From the NCBI GenBank assembly GCA_028023455.1, contig JAQFVV010006246.1:1973501-2037500 (forward strand): 64,000 nucleotides of DNA, given 5' to 3'. The translations under genes were made by a program, and so were the position numbers. Every line of letters begins with the position of its first letter. The first letter of the stretch is position 1. The notes under the pieces are model-generated. The model saw only the letters and a program-made list of their open reading frames with translations. It was not told where the DNA came from and searched no databases. The stretch comes from Epiperipatus broadwayi (taxonomy: Eukaryota > Onychophora > Udeonychophora > Euonychophora > Peripatidae). This document shows positions 46,768 to 60,334 of the stretch, in pieces.

Positions 46768-48906
46768 TATAATAGTAACTTACAGTTATTATTATTGGTC
46801 TAACGTGTTTTATCTCTTGTGAAATTATTTATAAATATAAATTTTTATTTGACTATTTTATTATGTAACATATATGTACTATTTATATATACATTTAAGT
46901 TTTAAATAATACATACCTTAAGCTTTTGAGTAAAATGCCAGATTTGAAGTTAAGAATAAATACTTATATATTTTTTTATTTTATTATTAAATCTTAATGT
47001 CAGTGGAACAATTGATAGTTGAGTTAAGCATGAACTTGTATATAACACACGAGCAGATTCGTTCGTTCTCTTGATATAAAAAAACGAAAGAAAAAGAAAA
47101 TCTTTTCTCTTTAAAAATAGCATTTTTCTTTTATCAATACTACTATTTAACGATTGGAATTTAAATATTAACTTTTCCAAATTAAAATAATTTGTGGATT
47201 AAAAGTCTGCAAGGAAAATATATTTAATTTTCTACTCAATCTTAAAGGAATAGCAATATAAAAGAAAAGAACGTCTGTTTAAGTTTTTTGGAAACTACGT
47301 TGTTTTAATACTTCCGTGATTCTTCGGATATATATAAATTTAAGATAATTATATATATATATATAGGATAAAACAATGTGTTTTGAGTAAAACAGCTTTA
47401 TATCGTAAAGGTTTTGAAACCAACCTTGCATGCTATTTTAAAATATTTTGAAATATTGAATATATAGAACGTCTAGTGATAATAGAGAAATGAAGATTAA
47501 GAACATCTACATTCGAAGAATATTTATTTTATTTCACATTAATCCGGTCATTGGATGTTATTAACAGTTTATCGTTTAAGGATAAATGGAATCATCATTG
47601 TACCAATGGATTGGTGATATGCTTCGTAAGAGATCTTCATTGGGATGATGAACTATAGACTTCAATATCTACTCTCAACTCTCTTATAAATAAGTTTCCT
47701 TTATTATTTATTTATATATATTATAATAATGCTTATATTATTTTAATATGTTTATTATTATTATTATTATCTTTATTTCAAATTTGGCATCGCATCATAT
47801 ATATCTTAAAAGGAAAATTATATTTATTATTAAATATAATTAATTGAAAGCTTAACATAATTCATCAAATTAGATGAGGGATATAAAAAATAGTTATTAT
47901 TTGACAGATATCTTAAACAGGATTATATTGTGTTTACTACGTAATATTGTAAACGTTTAATGTATTTTTATTTATTAAAAATACATATAATATATAAGTT
48001 ATACAATGGCAAATAATACTTATATATGGGTAATTGTGAAGCATATAAATAAGAACGATAAATAAATTAATAAGTTACATAAATTATTAATTTTTGAACC
48101 CAGATATTGTTTTTATATATCTGTTAATTTAAGCTATTTTCTTTAATTTTTGAAAGTTTATTATAGTATTGAGTTTTATCATAGGGTATTAAATAAAAAA
48201 ATATCATTTATTAATATTCTTTTAAAATGATAAAATTCATCCGTATTTATTTATTAATATTTTATTATCTATTCTATTATATTTTTTATTGTTTATTAAA
48301 TATTGATTTGTTAACGTGATCTCTTTGTCTAATCATTATTGAATTATATTATATATATGCTAGTATTATAAATATCATATGAATAATAGTTATAATTAAT
48401 GCTTATATAAAGGCATATGAAATAACTTGTTTTGAAATTATTCCTGAAAAGAGCTAATTGCAAATTCTCCGTGAGTTTAAATATCGTGGCATAATGGTGA
48501 CTGAAAGAGGGATGAAAGATGGATGACCTGGTCTAAATTGTATTTAAACTTATTTAAAGATTATTGAGCTAGCATAATAAAGATATATATAATCATGGAT
48601 TTAGTATTTCATCGATTCATTTCTAGCATTCTACTTGAAGACCCAAAGTCCGATTGTAGTGAAATGCGTATCCTCTTTCTAAGGAATTTAATCATCTCTT
48701 TATATTTAACAAGACCAACTTAGATTTTAAATATAATCCATTCTGTTATATTTGGTGAACCTAACTGTGAAGCATTAAGTTAATGATTTCTAAACATTAA
48801 ATATAATTGATTATATTACAATTAATACATCAACTGGGATGATTAAATGCCGTTCCGTTATATTTGGTGCCTCAACTAAGGCTATTAAATAGGCTGTCCC
48901 ATTATA
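46768..48906 (+). repeat. 3' LTR R2, complete (2,139 bp)
   Basis: Begins TATAATAGTAAC right after the PPT and ends CCCATTATA. It is the same length as the inverted copy 48978-51116 and differs from it by about one per cent of positions by eye. The termini TATAAT...ATTATA are inverted repeats but not the canonical TG...CA. 2.1 kb is long for a gypsy LTR. A 76-codon antisense frame (46950-47180) recurs in the other full LTR. Confidence 0.92.
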
Positions 48907-48977
48907 TCTCACATATAACGGGGTCTACAGGGTATGAGATTTAATTAATCAAAGCCCCTAACGTTTGGGTCGCCAGA
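48907..48977 (-). other. Inverted leader and PBS of the outer gypsy copy
   Basis: Read on the minus strand: PBS (TGGCGACCCAAACGTTAGGG, about 48975-48954), then leader matching 40526-40575 with a few differences, ending exactly where the plus-strand LTR R2 ends. The plus element's LTR terminus is therefore joined to an internal site of an inverted element about 70 nt past its LTR. Confidence 0.85.
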
Positions 48978-51110
48978 TATAACGGGACAGCCTATTTGAT
49001 AGCCTTAGTTGAGGCACCAAATATAACAGAACGGCATTTAATCATCCCAGTTGATGTATTAATTGTAATATAATCAATTATATTTAATGTTTAGAAATCA
49101 TTAACTTAATGCTTCACAGTTAGGTCCGCCAAATATAACAGAATGGATTATATTTAAAATCTAAGTTGGTCTTGTTAAATATAAAGAGATGATTAAATTC
49201 CTTAGAAAGAGGATACGCATTTCACTACAATCGGACTTTGGGTCTTCAAGTAGAATGCTAGAAATGAATCGATGAAATACTAAATCCATGATTATATATA
49301 TCTTTATTATGCTAGCTCAATAATCTTTAAATAAGTTTAAATACAATTTAGACCAGGTCATCCATCTTTCATCCCTCTTTCAGTCACCATTATGCCACGA
49401 TATTTAAACTCACGGAGAATTTGCAATTAGCTCTTTTCAGGAATAATTTCAAAACAAGTTATTTCATATGCCTTTATATAAGCATTAATTATAACTATTA
49501 TTCATATGACATTTATAATACTAGCATATATATAATATAATTCAATAATGATTAGACAAAGAGATCACGTTAACAAATCAATATTTAATAAACAATAAAA
49601 AAATATAATAGAATAGATAATAAAATATTAATAAATAAATACGGATGAATTTTATCATTTTAAAAGAATATTAATAAATGATATTTTTTTATTTAATACC
49701 CTATGATAAAACTCAATACTATAATAAACTTTCAAAAATTAAAGAAAATAGCTTAAATTAACAGATATATAAAAACAATATCTGGGTTCAAAAATTAATA
49801 ATTTATGTAACTTATTAATTTATTTATCGTTCTTATTTATATGCTTCACAATTACCCATATATAAGTATTATTTGCCATTGTATAACTTATATATTATAT
49901 GTATTTTTAATAAATAAAAATACATTAAACGTTTACAATATTACGTAGTAAACACAATATAATCCTGTTTAAGATATCTGTCAAATAATAACTATTTTTT
50001 ATATCCCTCATCTAATTTGATGAATTATGTTAAGCTTTCAATTAATTATATTTAATAATAAATATAATTTTCCTTTTAAGATATATATGATGCGATGCCA
50101 AATTTGAAATAAAGATAATAATAATAATAATAAACATATTAAAATAATATAAGCATTATTATAATATATATAAATAAATAATAAAGGAAACTTATTTATA
50201 AGAGAGTTGAGAGTAGATATTGAAGTCTATAGTTCATCATCCCAATGAAGATCTCTTACGAAGCATATCACCAATCCATTGGTACAATGATGATTCCATT
50301 TATCCTTAAACGATAAACTGTTAATAACATCCAATGACCGGATTAATATGAAATAAAATAAATATTCTTTGAATGTAGATGTTCTTAATCTTCATTTCTC
50401 TATTATCACTAGACGTTCTATAAATTCAATATTTCAAAATATTTTAAAATAGCATGCAAGGTTGGTTTCGAAACCGTTACGATATAAAGCTGTTTTACTC
50501 AAAACACATTGTTTTATCCTATATATATATATAATTATCTTAAATTTATATATATCCGAAGAATCATGGAAGTATTAAAACAATGTAGTTTCCAAAAAAC
50601 TTAAACAGACGTTCTTTTCTTTTATATTGCTATTCCTTTAAGATTGAGTAGAAAATTAAATATATTTTCCTTGCAGACTTTTAATCCACAAATTATTTTA
50701 ATTTGGAAAAGTTAATATTTAAATTCCAATCGTTAAATAGTAGTATTGATAAAAGAAAAATGTTATTTTTAAAGAGAAAAGATTTTCTTTTTCTTTCATT
50801 TTTTTATATCAAGAGAACGAACGAATCTGCTCGTGTGTTATATACAAGTTCATGCTTAACTCAACTATCAATTGTTCCACTGACATTAAGATTTAATAAT
50901 AAAATAAAAAAAATATATAAGTATTTATTCTTAACTTCAAATCTGGCATTTTACTCAGAAGCTTAAGGTATGTATTATTTAAAACTTAAATGTATATATA
51001 AATAGTACATATATGTTACATAATAAAATAGTCAAATAAAAATTTATATTTATAAATAATTTCACAAGAGATAAAACATGTTAGACCAATAATAATAACT
51101 GTAAGTTACT

Positions 51111-51116
<6 letters not shown>
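48978..51116 (-). repeat. Inverted LTR arm L2, complete (2,139 bp)
   Basis: Full-length minus-strand LTR with PBS attached at its inner end, that is, the 5' LTR of an oppositely oriented copy. With R2 it forms a palindrome of about 4.3 kb with a 71-bp spacer. The outer end abuts a long (AT)n run. The plus-strand frame 50703-50966 is the same antisense frame seen in R2. Confidence 0.92.
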
Positions 51117-51158
<42 letters not shown>

Positions 51159-51170
51159 ATATATATATTT
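51117..51170. repeat. (AT)n tract at right edge of palindrome
   Basis: About 50 bp of almost pure AT dinucleotide, matching the (TA)n at the left edge (38809-38829). The target-site duplication is hidden within it. Confidence 0.85.
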
Positions 51171-51387
51171 TCATTAAATGTAAATCTGTGAACATGGGGT
51201 TACATATTTCCTGAAAGTCCTTGGATAATATTATATTAAATTTTATTTTTAAGCTTCATTGTCTGTATGTAAAACACTTATAGAATTATATTTTAACATT
51301 GAAGTAAAACTTTATTTATTTATTTATTTATCTTAAAAAAATATTTTACATAAATAATATTATTTACTACTTTGGCACAAAAATTCA
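51171..51387. other. AT-rich spacer
   Basis: No feature recognised. Confidence 0.5.
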
Positions 51388-51527
51388 GTTAAATGTTAGG
51401 TATATCGAAAGTAAAAAGGGTGATATCAATCTATAAAACATCAAAAAGGAAGGCTTTGTTAAATGTTAAGTACATCAAAAGTAAAAAGGGTGATATCAAT
51501 CTATAAAACATCAAAAAGGAAGGCTTT
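51388..51527. repeat. 70-bp tandem duplication
   Basis: Two adjacent 70-bp units, 51388-51457 and 51458-51527, starting GTTAAATGTTAGGTATATCG versus GTTAAATGTTAAGTACATCA, otherwise nearly identical. Confidence 0.92.
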
Positions 51528-53264
51528 GTATTTATCTAAACTAAATTATTTTTTACTGAAAAATATCTCACTTGTTAAAGTGAACAGTTCAGTTATTGAC
51601 TTTAAAAATGAATCCTTTTAATAAATCATTGTATAGAACACATTGTTCAATATTTGATTTACCTATTTTTACATTGTAGATTAAACTAATATTATTAATA
51701 CTGTAAACTAATAGTATTTTAATGCATTGTAATTATGTATGATCTCTTTTATTCTATACTTACTTTTACAATTTACTTCTGTAAATAAACTCATTATTAA
51801 ACAATCAAATGATCATAGTTAAAAAGACTATATGACATTCATGCAAATCGAGTTTTACTTAACTCTTTTGAGTCATTACTCTATCAGTGCACAAAACTGC
51901 ACTTTCAATAAACTTATAAAATGAAATTCATAAATAACAATATTTAGTGAACTCTTGATCAATTCAAAATTACCAATATTATTTTTACAGTTCCCTTGTT
52001 TTTCATACTGTTATTTTTCTTGAAACTATAATTGATAAATTGTAACCAGTGCAATACTTTTCTGTATTAATAAATTTTTTTATTGGGATGTGACATTTTT
52101 ATTATTTGAAAAATATATAACAACTATAATCAAACATAACTATTTCTATTACTTTTTCTTAATTTAGAAACAATTAAATTTAGCTGAAATCTTTTGTAAT
52201 TTTTTTTTTTGGAAGAGAATTTTTTTATTCTTAGCAATTGTTGTCTTTCTTTAATTAAAATATAAAATCTATAATAAATGTTAATTTTATTTTTTTTACT
52301 TTTATTGTAAAATTAAAGTAATAAATAAATTTATTTGTATTTAAGTAAAGAATCTTATGTAATGATTATAATTAATGCTAACTTAGATTATTTTTTTAAA
52401 CATGTAATTACGGTGATTTTAAATTATGCACATTATTTAAAAAACATATATTTTTCAAACAATCTGTGGAATATTTTGAATTATAATATATACATTTCAT
52501 TTTACATGTATATATATATATATTTAAAAAAATTATATTTAATTATCACTACTGTTAAACAAACTTTTTTAATCACAATAATCTTTTTTATTTAAAATCT
52601 ATATGTCTTATAAAATATAATGTTCTTTTCATTCAATCCAATTAAATTATATCCTCTTCTTTTTTCTTTTTAAAAATTTTATTTTTTCATACAACATATA
52701 TACATATGTACATTTTTAATACCCGATGTTTTTACCACTTTTTCTTGTAGTCATTTTCTAAAAATACATGTTTACATCATTATTATTACAAAACCCAATT
52801 AATGTATAAAACTGTATATATCCTTAACATAAAAAACAATAACATTTCTCTTTCATCTATCAATACATCTTTTTACATACATATTATATTTACTAATCTG
52901 TACTTACTTCTTCACTCTCCAAACTTTTTTCTTTTACATGCACATTTCTTTATATAAAAATACCAATAATTTTTATTATTTCTTTTTCTATACTTCTAAC
53001 CTATTACTTTAACAAATACCTTTTTATGTAATTTTAATTTGTTTTTATTTCATTGTATCATTTACATAATTCATTCTATTCAAAATAGGTTTTTTTTTCT
53101 TTACTTTTAAAGTTAAAAAAGCCTTAAAACTGTTGCTAGTTACCTTGTTTATATTCAACTAGCTGTTTAGGCATATACACTACACAATAGATTTAGTACT
53201 ATTTAATATCAGTATATATATTATTTTATAATTACTTATATAAATTTTTAAATAAGTAAATAAG
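51528..53264. other. AT-rich spacer, no gene seen
   Basis: Includes low-complexity frames such as 52335-52595 that show no domain features. Confidence 0.5.
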
Positions 53265-54104
53265 CAATATCTAAAGAAAGGGACATAATGTCTTTTTGAT
53301 CTCTATTATAAAGGCACACATATTGGAAATACAAGTGGAGTAGGATTCATTATAAATAAAAAGTGGAAGAACAATATTGTGGAGATTGATGGTGTATTGG
53401 ACAGAGTTGCAAGATTAGTTATACAACTTAATAGCAGATACCAAATGCAGATAATTCAGGTTTATGCCCCAACAAGTTCTCATAGTGATGAAGTAGTAGA
53501 AGATTTTTATATGGATGTACAGAAGGCTTTTGATCAGAGTAAAAAACATTTTAAAATTGTTATGGGAGACTTTAATGCTAGAATTGGTAGACAAATGAAA
53601 GATGAAATTGCTGTAGGTAATTTTGGTTATGGTAATAGAAATGAGAGAGGACATAGACTTGTGGAGTTTGCAGAAAAAGAAAAATTTTATATTATGAATT
53701 CATTTTTTAAGAAAAATGTTAAAAGGAAATGTACATGGAAGCATCCAAATGAAGGTACAGCAGAATTGGATTATATTTTGACTAACAGGAAATACATATT
53801 CCAAGATTGTAATGTTCTTAATAAATTTAACACAGGAAGTGATCATCGATTAGTAAGGTATAAGTTACATGTTAATGTAAAACTAGAGAGACAAAAATTA
53901 TTAAGAAAAACAATATTTACAGTTGATATTCCTAATCTTCAGAAACATTCTAATGAATTTAAATTAGAACTTACAAATAGGTTTCAAGTGTTAGGAGATT
54001 TTGAACATGATTCAGATTTGAATGAAATTAATATGAAAATAACTGATACACTTTTAAAAACTGCAACAAACATAGCTGGTAGAAAAAAAGCAGCAATTGA
54101 CTAA
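53265..54104 (+). pseudogene. RTE-type LINE: apurinic endonuclease domain
   Basis: The long open frame starts at 53379 but homology extends upstream in frame (GTHIGNTSGVGFIINKKW) to about 53290, so the start codon is lost by 5' truncation. Conserved motifs: VYAPTSS, MGDFNARIGR (catalytic D and N), LDYILTNRKY and TGSDHRLVRYKL (SDHR box). This domain nicks genomic DNA to prime reverse transcription. The frame ends at 54104 and continues in another frame after a single-base shift. Confidence 0.88.
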
Positions 54105-55921
54105 TAAAATTTCTACTGAGACTAGAGAATTTATGAAGAAAAGAAGGAATATGAAGATATACAAAAATGATGTATTAAAAAGAATTGAATATCTCGAATT
54201 TCGTAAAATGGTACGGAAAAGAGTTGAAAATGATATAAGAAAGTATAAATGTGAAATAGCAAGGAAAGCTGTAGAAGAAAATAAAAGTCTCAAAAATGTT
54301 AAACAACATTTTGGTATTGGTAGGAAATTTATATCTGCAATAAGAAAAAAAGATGGAATTATTACTAAAAAGAGAGATGTCATTATGAAATTGGTAGAAG
54401 ATTTTTATCAAGAATTATATAGTAATAAAGAACAAGTACCTCCTATATCTATTACATCTTCCAAATTGCCCAGAATTTTAAATGAAGAAGTGAGACATAC
54501 AATTAAATGTATGAAGAAAGGAAAGGCTCCAGGAAATGATGGAATTATAATTGATATATTAAAAGAAGCAGGTGAAGAAATAGAAACAATTTTAGCAAAG
54601 TTATATACCAAATGTCTAAATGATAAAGATGTACCAGAAGATTGGAAGAATGAATGCAGTAATAATATTAATATTTAAAAAAGGTGATGAAGAAGATATT
54701 AGAAATTACAGACCTATCAGCCTTTTATCAGTTTTATATAAAATTTTTACCAAGATAATTACAACTTGTCTACAGAGAACTTTGGATTTCCACCAACCGA
54801 GAGAACAAGCTGGATTTAAAAGTGGTTTTAGTACAATAGATCATATCCAGGTATTGAGAGAAGTCATAGAAAGGACAAATGAATATGAGTTGTCATTATG
54901 TTTTGGATTTGTAGATTATGAAAAGGCATTCGATTCTATACACATTTCTTCAGTGATTAAAGCATTGGATCATCAAGGTATAGATCCAGGATATTGTCAT
55001 ATTTTAAAGAACATTTATAAAAATGCAACAGCAACAATTAGATTACATAATGATACTGGAAAAATCAACATTGAGAAAGGTGTAAGACAAGGTGACTCCA
55101 TATCTCCAAAACTTTTTACAGCAGTGCTGCAAGAAGTATTTTTTGGATTAAAATGGGAAACTAAAGGAATGAAAGTAAATGGAGAGTATTTAAGTCATTT
55201 AGATTTTGCATATGATGTAGTTGTTTTTGCAAATAATGCTTCAGAGCTGCAGGAAATGTTGCAGGAGTTAGCAGATGAAAGTAGAAAAGTAGGACTAAAG
55301 ATAAATGTTAAAAAGACTAAAGTAATGTTTAATCGATTTGCTCAAAATATAAAAATAAAGATTGATTATGAAGAATTAGAAAAAGTTAACAGTTACAAAT
55401 ACCTTGGTCAGATTATTAATACAGATGGAAACATAATGGAGGAAATTAATTATAGAATTAAACTTGGTTGGAGTGCTTTTGGTAGAAATAACTTGATACT
55501 AAAAGGAAATATGCCTATGTGTTTGAAAAGAATGGTTTTTAACAAATGTGTTTTACCAGTTCTTACTTATGAATCTGAGACTTGGACACTTAATAGAAGA
55601 GCAATACAGAGACTTCAGACCACTCAAAGGAGTATGGAGAGATGTATGTTGGGAGTAACAAGAAGAGATCGAAAACGCAATGTATGGGTAAGACAACAAA
55701 CAGGTGTTACTGACCTTATTGAAAAAATTAAAAGTTTGAAATGGAGTTGGGGTGGACATATTGCTAGAAGAAATGATAATAGATGGACAATTGAAATTTT
55801 AAACTGGATTCCAAGAGATTGTAAAAGACCCAGAAAGAGACCACATGTGAGATGGATGGATGAAATAAGAAAATGTGCAGGGGTGTTGTGGAAAAGAGAA
55901 GCTAAAGATCAGAGAAGATGA
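54097..55921 (+). pseudogene. RTE-type LINE: linker and reverse transcriptase
   Basis: Linker to about 54678 in one frame (KGKAPGNDGIIIDILKEAGE, the RT entry motif), then RT proper at 54620-55921 in the next frame. It shows NYRPISLLSVLYKIFTKII, FVDYEKAFDSI (motif A), VRQGDSISPKLFTAVL (motif B), FAYDVVVFA (motif C) and NVKKTKVMF. It ends with the RTE C-terminal GGHIARRNDNRWTIEIL and RPRKRPHVRWMDEI. Motif C is FAYD instead of FADD: one of the two metal-binding aspartates is tyrosine (about 55210). Two frameshifts plus this change mean a dead copy. It lies 3' of the endonuclease as in all RTE/BovB elements. Confidence 0.9.
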
Positions 55922-55988
55922 ATTAAACTTGGAGAGACCTTCATCCTGCAGTGGATTGATAATGGTTGATGAGGATGATGATGACTTA
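55922..55988 (+). repeat. RTE 3' terminus with TGATGA-type tail
   Basis: Short 3' UTR with CTGCAGTGGATTGATAATGG then GATGAGGATGATGATGA. The same terminus occurs inverted at 14502-14560. Confidence 0.85.
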
Positions 55989-58900
55989 TTATACTTGCTT
56001 TTATCTCTATTTTATTTATTAATCTAACATACATTTGAACAATATAAAAATATGAATATTTATTTAAAACATAAATAAGGATATAGATAAAATAAACACA
56101 ATGAATTATATAAAAATAATAAAATCAGTGATTCATTCCTTTGTCAAATTTACAACTCACTCATCTTTGTGAAACATTCTTTTATTAGCTTAATAAAGTG
56201 ATTCCCCGCATAAATAGTTTGTCATTTTATTTTTGATCAAATAGATCAATTTAAAATATTATTCTTAGTTAATACTGGATGTTAATAATGTTGCATTAGC
56301 TTTTTAAATTCATAAAATATTTTGTACATCAAATTCCATTATATCAACAAACGATGAAATTAAATTTGTTAAAACTTTAGAAATTTAATAAAAAACACAA
56401 ATTTGACCAAGACCATATTTGGATACAATCTTGGATATCAGTTGTGTGACACGTCTCTTATCAGTCATGATGGCTGTAAAGTATTGCAATCATATTTTAA
56501 ATCAATGCCATAATGTTAATTTGATGAACCAATTAAATAAGAACCATTATATTTCAGTTAAAAATAGTTTTTAAAAATTCATTTAATAATAAATATTGCA
56601 TGACTAGCTAGATTTGAATATTGGCTAGAAACCTCAAAAGTTAGTTTACTTGAAAAATCCTCATTTACAAAAAAAAATTTCAGGCATTATTCAGATTTGA
56701 ATCTAGGTCAGATAAATAGCAGAAAAACACATTATCATGGATACATCACAAGATTACTTGACTTGCTGAACAAAATGAAAAGTGGCTATTGTTCAAATTG
56801 GTCTTTAAGAAATTTTTTAATCAAATGAAAGTAACACATATTAAGAAAAATGAACAAGCAATACCTACAACCTATGGCTTGAGTCAGTCTAGAAAATCTT
56901 TCACAGTAGAATTAGTCTTATTGTTTTCAGGTAATCTGACTTTATTTAATCCAGCTACACAAAGCAGTATTGGTCAGTAAATGTGTATTTAGCTGTTGGT
57001 GGTCATATCTGATCATCACCTTTTGATGACTGATAATGTGTAAATGTAAGAACAAAATATAATTTTACATAATGTGACTTCTCTTAAGTCAAAATTTTTC
57101 AGATTGGCTTATTTATATAGAAATTTAAGTAAAGAAGAAGGTGGTTCTACCTTTGTCTTATAAAATCTCTGTCTTGTGTTGTGACTTGAGAACTAGCTAT
57201 ACATTCATCATTACATCTTATTGGCTGTTATATAAGCATTCTAAATGTGCATGCAAGGTTTCAGCCTTTCACTTTAACTATTTAATATTTATAAATATTT
57301 TTGAACAAAAGATAACTGAAAACATGGATCTAGAAATCATGACTATTGAAAAATTATGTATTTTAAAATTAAAGCAAATTTAGTATATAACTAAGATATA
57401 AGTATAAATCTTTCATGCTGGAAACTTTATATAATTAGGATTAAAAGAAATTATAAAATAAATTCAATATTAAAAACAATTTAAAATAAATTTGTTATAA
57501 TGCAATAAAGTAAAGCATACTGTTACAAAAATTTTATATTTTTTACAAACATTTTTTTAACATAAAGTTAATGCATTATTTTTTTTTTGTCCAAAAACAA
57601 TGTCAAAAATTCATTGTAACAATGTGGAAAGAGCTATTAATAATAGGGGATGTCAAACTAATGCGACCGATTTATACATTTTTGTAACTCTACAATAAAG
57701 CTGTAATGGAAGGCAAATGTCAAAATATTTTGCAATAATAAAATATGAATTGAATAATTCACTTATAAATGAACATTCTATTTTAAATACTCTAAGAAGT
57801 AATAAAAATGGTTTATTATATAAAGATTGTGTGGTGTTTAAATACTACAGAGGCTGAAAATTTCTCTAGGAATATCTTGTTTCCAGGACAATTACTCCAC
57901 TAATGTATTAAATGGCATGGTAGTTTCACTATTAAGTATAAAATGGCCTTTTCAATTTTAAATAATGTTTTAAAAAATCTGAATGTAGTAATGTAATTTT
58001 GCATGGGAATAAATGGAATATGCCTTGGATCCACATGCAAAGGTTTCTGAACTAACACATTAGTCAATTATTCTTAAGAACATAAATCCAGATTATATAA
58101 TAACAGTCACAATTGTTAACTACAATTATTCATTCAAAAACAAATATAGAAATATTTAGATAAATTATATTCAATATGATATATGTTGAAGAAAATACAG
58201 TAATCCTTTCATAATCTTATATATTTATTTGGTAACAGATCTTTTTGAATGTATATTTTTAAGAAACATATATAGGCGCATGATACCTATGATATAATTT
58301 AATTAAAATTATAAACATAATAATGTCAACAATATGTAGTTATAAAAAAAAGAACAGAAATAAATTGAAAGAAATTACATTCACTATGTTTATTTTCATT
58401 ATAAAAATTAACTATTTCCGTTTTGATCACAGTAAATTTTAAATACATCTTTCTGAAAATGATTCTCTATTGCTTGATCAAAATAAACATTTGATAAATT
58501 GATTTATGTCAAATTAAAAAATGAAAATATTTTTTATCGCTCAATAATCTAAAATCCAACTTAAAATGACTAATTATAAAAGTACAAAGCAAAAAGTAAT
58601 CAGTCTATTTTTGATGCATTTAATGAATAAATATAAATAATTGTTCTTTTTAAAGAAAGTAAAGCTGTTATTTGCCAAAAGATAAGTTTTATAGTTAATC
58701 TCATTCTTTACATTCTCAACTTATCCTTTGATTCACTGTATTTTTGTTTCATTAATATTAATAGGTGTTAAAGTTGACATTGTCTCCTGACAACATTTAA
58801 ATAAAAATTTTTCTAGAGTTATCTATTATCTCTTGTTCACAAATATAATTACAAGTGTAATGGTGGAGTCTATCCTTCTCATTGTTTGTCATTCATCTTT

Positions 58901-60321
58901 TTTCATTACCAATCTTTTTTGTAAAAGTCAACTTTATTAATAAAAATAATATCAAATGATTTATTGCTTAAAAGTTCGTAAGTTCTGGAAATAACCAAAC
59001 TGTATCTGCTATCTACGCATCTTACTTTCCAGAATCTGCCATTCTACATCTGTAGTAAACTACACCGGTAATCATATCAATGATGCTTTAAAAGAGTTTA
59101 ATTAATATGATAGTCTTACATTCACTTCTTTACTTTTCCATACACAATCATCATTATCAACATGAGAATGAAGAGGGGCAGAATTCAGACATGCAGATGA
59201 ATGTGGTGTATTATATAATTTAAAATTTGTTTATTTAATGGCATGTTTGTGAAATATTCTTTTAACTTAAATGATAATAAAGTAATTTTAAAAATGGGAA
59301 AGATAGGTTCAACTTATTTTTAAAGAAATATTAGATTCTGCACAAATAATTACTTAAAGTTATAAAATAAAATTATATCTAAAGACTACTGGTAAGACAG
59401 AAACAGGAAAACAATATAATTAAGGCAAGGAGCAAATAAAATTAAGTATTAGGAAGATTAGTTGAGCTTTGAGCAAAATAAGTTATAAAAGGATATGAAG
59501 GTCTTTTATACAATGCATTACTATCTTATCAATTCACAGTAGTCATTGAATATTCTATTGAAGAATTCTGTGACAGAAAAACCCAATCTAGAGAAACTAA
59601 AAGATTAACATTTATCACTATTGCTCTTTATCATGACAATAGAGAACATTTATGATCATGATTGTGGGAAAAAATAGTCTAACAGAGTGAAAAGTGCTTT
59701 AAAATATATCCTTAATTTAAAATATGATAACTAATATTATGTCAGTGAAATAATCTGCTAAATGTTGATTATTGTAAAATATTCATTATTCTTACATCAT
59801 ATAATTTTGGGAAATAGAATTACTGCAAAACCTAAAAGAATCCTTAAAATGATAGTTTGTTGCCTGATATATTCACTTGGGCAAGTAGCCTGACTTGATT
59901 TATTATCTTTAGAAAAATAATTTCTAGAACAATCTGCCTAAAATTTACTGAAGAAATGGCACAAGCATCTGCTGTCAACTTAGGAAAATACTTGTACTAT
60001 TTTATGACAGATTTTGGACATTTTAATTCATGAAAAAAAAAAAATCCTCAAATTGCTTCTCACACACTTAAATAATAAAGCTATTTAAGATACTTTTAAT
60101 ATATGTCAATACAAAATCCCAAATCTTTTCTAATAAGAATTTTATTAAAATTTTAAAGAAATCTCTAGTTTAATATTATTTGCATTTAATAGTCTAACCA
60201 CATAACAATTGCAAATTTTCTTTTACTTTATTCAATAAACCCAACAAAAGTGCTATTACATATTAATGAAGAAAACTTGTTTAGCCTTATCAATTAATCA
60301 ATTAGTAGTAATCACATAGAT
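55989..60321. other. AT-rich spacer, no gene recognised
   Basis: More than 4 kb of AT-rich DNA. Short frames (56789-56980, 57141-57383) lack motifs. No RNA gene or repeat was detected by eye. Confidence 0.45.
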
Positions 60322-60334
60322 AAATCTTTTAGAA
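60322..60334. repeat. Left 13-bp target-site duplication of SINE
   Basis: AAATCTTTTAGAA, repeated exactly at 60442-60454. Confidence 0.9.

Noticed and set aside
52335-52595. 86-codon frame rich in Tyr/Ile/Lys
   Set aside because: Low-complexity AT-rich translation with no family resemblance or neighbouring signals.
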